Virus record (IMG/VR): IMGVR_UViG_3300030085_002705
Span: 1 to 23,522 of that record
DNA from: a virus
Reading direction: 5' to 3' (one strand)
Length of the DNA stretch: 23,522 nucleotides
In this document: in pieces, positions 21,137 to 23,522 of the stretch
Layout of the letters: the number at the start of each line of letters is the position of its first letter
How positions within the stretch are numbered: the stretch's first letter is position 1
Position numbers and translations under genes: made by a program
Notes under the pieces: generated by a model
The model's database searches: none
Seen by the model: only the letters and a program-made list of their open reading frames with translations
What the model was told of the DNA's origin: nothing

Positions 21137-21212
21137 AGAAAAAGAACTGTCTCGACGCATTGCGTCAGAACTAAATCGCGCAGGATTCTGGAATGAGGAT
21201 AGACGAGATTAG
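21063..21212 (+). CDS. Very small membrane protein overlapping its neighbour
   Basis: The ATG at 21063 follows AGGGGGCAAT, a plausible site, and encodes 49 residues. Residues 4-18 (TAVVLTLMLTLAIGL) form a membrane helix followed by a strongly basic and charged tail (KIRARAKEKELSRRIASELN). The positive cluster right after the helix suggests the C-terminus stays in the cytoplasm. It overlaps the previous ORF by 74 bp in another frame and the next gene by 20 bp. A spanin or holin-like role is possible but unproven. Confidence 0.55.
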   Translation: MKITAVVLTLMLTLAIGLKIRARAKEKELSRRIASELNRAGFWNEDRRD

Positions 21213-22089
21213 GGAAAGTGGGCGACCACTTGTAGTGAGCGTAAGCGGTGGCAAAGATAGCACGGCAGTCATTCTGTATTTAAAAGAACAAGAAATAGAG
21301 AAGACTAACCCTGTCCACTATGTGTTTGCAGACACAGGCTGGGAGCATCCTGAAGTCTACTCGTATTTAAACGAAGTGGTTAATCCGCTCTGCAACGGCA
21401 AGCTTAACAGGGTGCAATCAAAGAAGTACCCTGGGGGCATGGCTGACCTTGCAAAAGGTAAGGGTATGTTTGCCAGTCGGCAATACCGCTTCTGTACGTC
21501 CGAGCTAAAGGTTGTGCCTATCATCGAGTTCTTGGAGCAGTTTGATAACCCTATCAACGTGGTCGGGATTAGGGCGCAGGAGTCTTTCCGGCGAAGCAAG
21601 ATGGATGAGTGGGATGAGGGAGGACCGATGAATGTCTCTACCTGGCGACCCCTTATTGACTGGATTGTGGACGACGTAATCGGGATACACACTCGACACA
21701 GTATTGCGCCGTGCAGTCTTTACTTGCGCGACGAATTACCGGCCTCGCGAGTCGGGTGCTTCCCGTGTCTCCATAGCCGAAAGGCTGAGATACGCGCTGT
21801 CGCAGAAGACCCCTTCGGTCAGCAGCGACTGGTTCAAATAAGAAGCCTTGAGAAAGAGCTTGGCGACGCAGCGCAAGCCCGTAACCCCGAGAATGCGCGG
21901 CCTACCTTCTTTCAAAGCAGAGAGGCTGGCGAATCCTATTGGCCTATCGACGAGGTAATTGCTTGGTCCAAAACTTCGTGGGGTGGAAAACAGATAGAAC
22001 TATTTACGCCGCGTGATGAAAACGCTCGCGGCTGTATGCTATGGGGGCTTTGTGACATGCCTGACAAAGACGGCGAGTTTAGTGCCTAG
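21193..22089 (+). CDS. PAPS-reductase-family PP-loop enzyme
   Basis: The 298-residue protein has the PP-loop SGGKDST (18-24), DTGWEHP (47-53), RFCTSELK (99-106, C101), GIRAQES (125-131) and a Cys group (C174, C189, C192 in GCFPC) that may bind zinc or an iron-sulphur cluster. PP-loop enzymes of this family bind ATP or an adenylated sulphur donor. Host members reduce PAPS, and a related branch (DndC) takes part in DNA phosphorothioation. Phage copies are common and their substrate is mostly unknown. No dnd partner genes are visible, so I cannot choose between sulphur metabolism and nucleotide or tRNA modification. It starts in the upstream ORF with AGGA as site. Confidence 0.87.
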   Translation: MRIDEIRESGRPLVVSVSGGKDSTAVILYLKEQEIEKTNPVHYVFADTGWEHPEVYSYLNEVVNPLCNGKLNRVQSKKYPGGMADLAKGKGMFASRQYRFCTSELKVVPIIEFLEQFDNPINVVGIRAQESFRRSKMDEWDEGGPMNVSTWRPLIDWIVDDVIGIHTRHSIAPCSLYLRDELPASRVGCFPCLHSRKAEIRAVAEDPFGQQRLVQIRSLEKELGDAAQARNPENARPTFFQSREAGESYWPIDEVIAWSKTSWGGKQIELFTPRDENARGCMLWGLCDMPDKDGEFSA

Positions 22090-22119
22090 ACCTGACCTCG
22101 ATTAACTGGTAGAAAATAC

Positions 22120-22195
22120 TGCCTCGCTCGATACAGCGTGAACGTTAGAAAATCCCTCAAGCAGATTAACTTACTTTACCTAGAGCGGGGCACCA
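22120..22195 (+). other. Long-range foldback ending in CCA between convergent genes
   Basis: TGCCTCGCTC (22120-22129) can pair with GAGCGGGGCA (22183-22192), ten pairs with one T-G, and the 3' arm is followed by CCA. The enclosed 53 nt contain a small AATC/GATT hairpin but no canonical D arm, anticodon arm or T arm. The gap 22090-22195 has no gene and no clear terminator. Confidence 0.35.
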
Positions 22196-22780
22196 CTACC
22201 ACCATTGGTCGAGCAGCGTGTAGGTAAAGCTCTTGAATCCTGTTAGCGTCACTTGCTTTCTAGCCAAGTCCATAAGACTATCGAAATCGGCACCACGCTT
22301 CAGCACCGTGCAGCCTGCTGACCATTTATCAACTTGCTGAGATTCTTGCTTGGATGCCCTATGGATATTGATACCGAAATAGCCTTCATCGACCTTGCCC
22401 CAAGCATCGACATTCTTGTCCCTGTTGGGATCACGCCAGACTTTAACCGGCCCCACTTGGGTCAGAGCTTCATACTGGCCGCGATGTTTACCGATTTCGT
22501 AGGCACCTCGATATTGGCCTGGACAGAGCACGGCAGTCCCCTTGGTGTTGGACGGGTTCATTAAATGGTAGAACCCTGGGTCGACGGTCGACGGCCAATA
22601 GTGTACTCGCCACTCCCCGTCCCACAGATAAGCGCACCCCGTCATATCGTCAAAGCGATTCGGCTGGCTGTTTTCTGGCTTGGCTCGAATTGAGAATAGA
22701 TTTAAATCGTAGTCGTATTTAGGGTTGTCGAATACTGCGTAACCCAAGGACTTAATATGCGCCAATGGTGGTGGGAGCAT
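22196..22780 (-). CDS. Putative peptidoglycan enzyme with L,D-transpeptidase-like motif
   Basis: The 194-residue protein has GYFGINIHRA (133-142, H140) followed by KWSAGCTVL (152-160, S154 and C157). The order His, then S-x-G-C about 14 residues later, resembles the YkuD L,D-transpeptidase site, and related phage proteins act on cell walls. It could be a lysis or murein-remodelling enzyme. No signal peptide is seen, so export would need a holin. The start overlaps the stop of the M23 gene (TAATG), which supports a joint role in cell-wall attack. I cannot show its bond specificity. Confidence 0.62.
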   Translation of the reverse strand: MLPPPLAHIKSLGYAVFDNPKYDYDLNLFSIRAKPENSQPNRFDDMTGCAYLWDGEWRVHYWPSTVDPGFYHLMNPSNTKGTAVLCPGQYRGAYEIGKHRGQYEALTQVGPVKVWRDPNRDKNVDAWGKVDEGYFGINIHRASKQESQQVDKWSAGCTVLKRGADFDSLMDLARKQVTLTGFKSFTYTLLDQWW

Positions 22781-23522
22781 TACATCGGTGCCAGCATCAT
22801 CTCTTCTGCCTGCTTATCGAGCATCTTGAGAGCTTGGGCGTAGTTGCCGGGTTTTTTGCCAGCAGGCAAGGAAGCGTACCACTCATTGTAAGACCCCTTA
22901 CCGTTCATCTTGTTGTTAAAGCGCTTCATAACTTTCGCCTCTGCGTCTTCTGTAGTGTAGAAGCGAGTGTCAGTTGTAGCCAACGTTCCATCGGAAGAGG
23001 CTTTTAAGAATTTTTCAAGGTCATGCACTACGTCATTTTTTGTTCCCATAATAGGGTACTTGCCTGTTTTGGGGTCGGGAAATCTTAACTCAGCATGAAG
23101 GTGCGGCCCTGTCCCGGCAGTACCGACTGCGCCGACCACTTGCCCCGGTGTCACCGTTGCGCCCACCTTTAAAGGCGACTTTTTGTTCATGTGCATGTAC
23201 GTCACCTGAGCTTTGTTTTTGTACTGAATAGTTATGCTGTGCCCACCGCCACCGCGTGCTACCCAGCTTCGCACAACTTTACCATGTTGCATTGCCTTTA
23301 GGGGCGTACCTACTTTAGCTGCAAAGTCAGTTCCTTTGTGAAGCTTTTTCTTTTTAAGGGTGGGATGAACCCTTACCCCTACAGGGGAGCTTACCTCCCA
23401 AACACCGCCCTCGGGCGCATCGCCTAAAGGATGCAAGAAAGCGTCGGGATTGGCTTTAACTTCATTCTTTACTTCAGGCGTGGCTTTGACGGCCTTCTCT
23501 GCTTTTGGAGCTGCTGCAACTG
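22780..23522 (-). CDS. M23-family peptidase protein, C-terminal part
   Basis: The frame is open to the right edge, so the N-terminus is missing and 246 residues are visible. They begin with an Ala/Lys/Pro-rich linker (PKAEKAVKATPEVKNEVKA). The M23 (lysostaphin-type) domain has HKGTD (H61, D65 of the fragment), YMHM (H110) and GPHLHAELRF (H140, H142), the zinc-binding and catalytic residues. A helical C-terminus of about 80 residues follows. It should cut peptidoglycan cross-bridges. The linker and the likely larger size suggest a virion-associated wall hydrolase used at entry, but a lysis role is also possible. A TTG at 23436 could be a start only if the upstream frame is not used. Confidence 0.82.
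   Translation of the reverse strand, partial: VAAAPKAEKAVKATPEVKNEVKANPDAFLHPLGDAPEGGVWEVSSPVGVRVHPTLKKKKLHKGTDFAAKVGTPLKAMQHGKVVRSWVARGGGGHSITIQYKNKAQVTYMHMNKKSPLKVGATVTPGQVVGAVGTAGTGPHLHAELRFPDPKTGKYPIMGTKNDVVHDLEKFLKASSDGTLATTDTRFYTTEDAEAKVMKRFNNKMNGKGSYNEWYASLPAGKKPGNYAQALKMLDKQAEEMMLAPM

Noticed and set aside
22120-22195. A tRNA gene
   Set aside because: The acceptor-like pairing, length and CCA are right, but no D arm, anticodon stem or T loop (GTTCRA) can be drawn. It is kept only as a foldback.

Overview
This window is about two thirds of the genome of a tailed double-stranded DNA phage (Caudoviricetes). The evidence is a full packaging and head module: candidate small terminase, large terminase, portal, scaffold, major capsid protein and head-tail adaptor. 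It also holds phage replication and recombination genes and two cell-wall enzymes. The gene set (adaptor, then a protein whose N-terminus resembles packaged-DNA stabilisation or stopper proteins, and no tape measure in view) suggests a short-tailed phage, but this is inference. Good Shine-Dalgarno sites, sigma70-like promoters and the peptidoglycan enzymes fit a Gram-negative bacterial host. The sequence does not identify the host. No integrase, CRISPR array or convincing tRNA was seen.

Layout. (1) Positions 1-10696, minus strand, is the late structural operon, read right to left: a virion protein of unknown role (10696-9941), candidate TerS, a GNAT-like protein, a small protein, TerL, a small protein, portal, scaffold, capsid, two small virion-type genes, a terminator, adaptor, a small HGLGR protein, and the start of a large stopper-like protein that runs off the left edge. 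(2) Positions 10697-11026 are a dense control region between divergent transcripts. It holds a late promoter, a G-quadruplex motif, two identical-type palindromic operators, a GC-alternating palindrome and an early promoter. (3) Positions 11027-11669 are a short early unit of two genes closed by a strong terminator. (4) Positions 11670-12250 are non-coding and rich in repeats of several kinds; this is the best origin-of-replication candidate. (5) Positions 12252-16990, plus strand, hold a run of small, mostly unknown early genes ending in an SF3-type helicase. (6) Positions 20637-16976, minus strand, are a recombination and replication operon: YqaJ-type exonuclease, candidate annealing protein, prim-pol primase, an acidic protein, a VRR-NUC nuclease and a small HTH regulator. 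(7) Positions 20724-22089, plus strand, hold a small protein, two overlapping small membrane ORFs and a PAPS-reductase-family enzyme. (8) Positions 22196-23522, minus strand, hold a putative murein enzyme and the C-terminal part of an M23 peptidase protein.

How the parts fit. Primase and helicase, often fused in phages and satellites, sit here in two convergent operons that meet with a 15-bp overlap. The exonuclease and annealing protein form a Red-like recombination pair. Many early genes share a 5' leader of the form GAGCTAAC...ACAAGGAC, and TTGATA/TATCAA half-sites recur at three promoter regions, which suggests coordinated early control, perhaps by the small HTH protein. The most unusual parts are the two non-coding regions around 10.8 kb and 11.7-12.2 kb, the shared leaders, and two hairpins of matching architecture between early genes.
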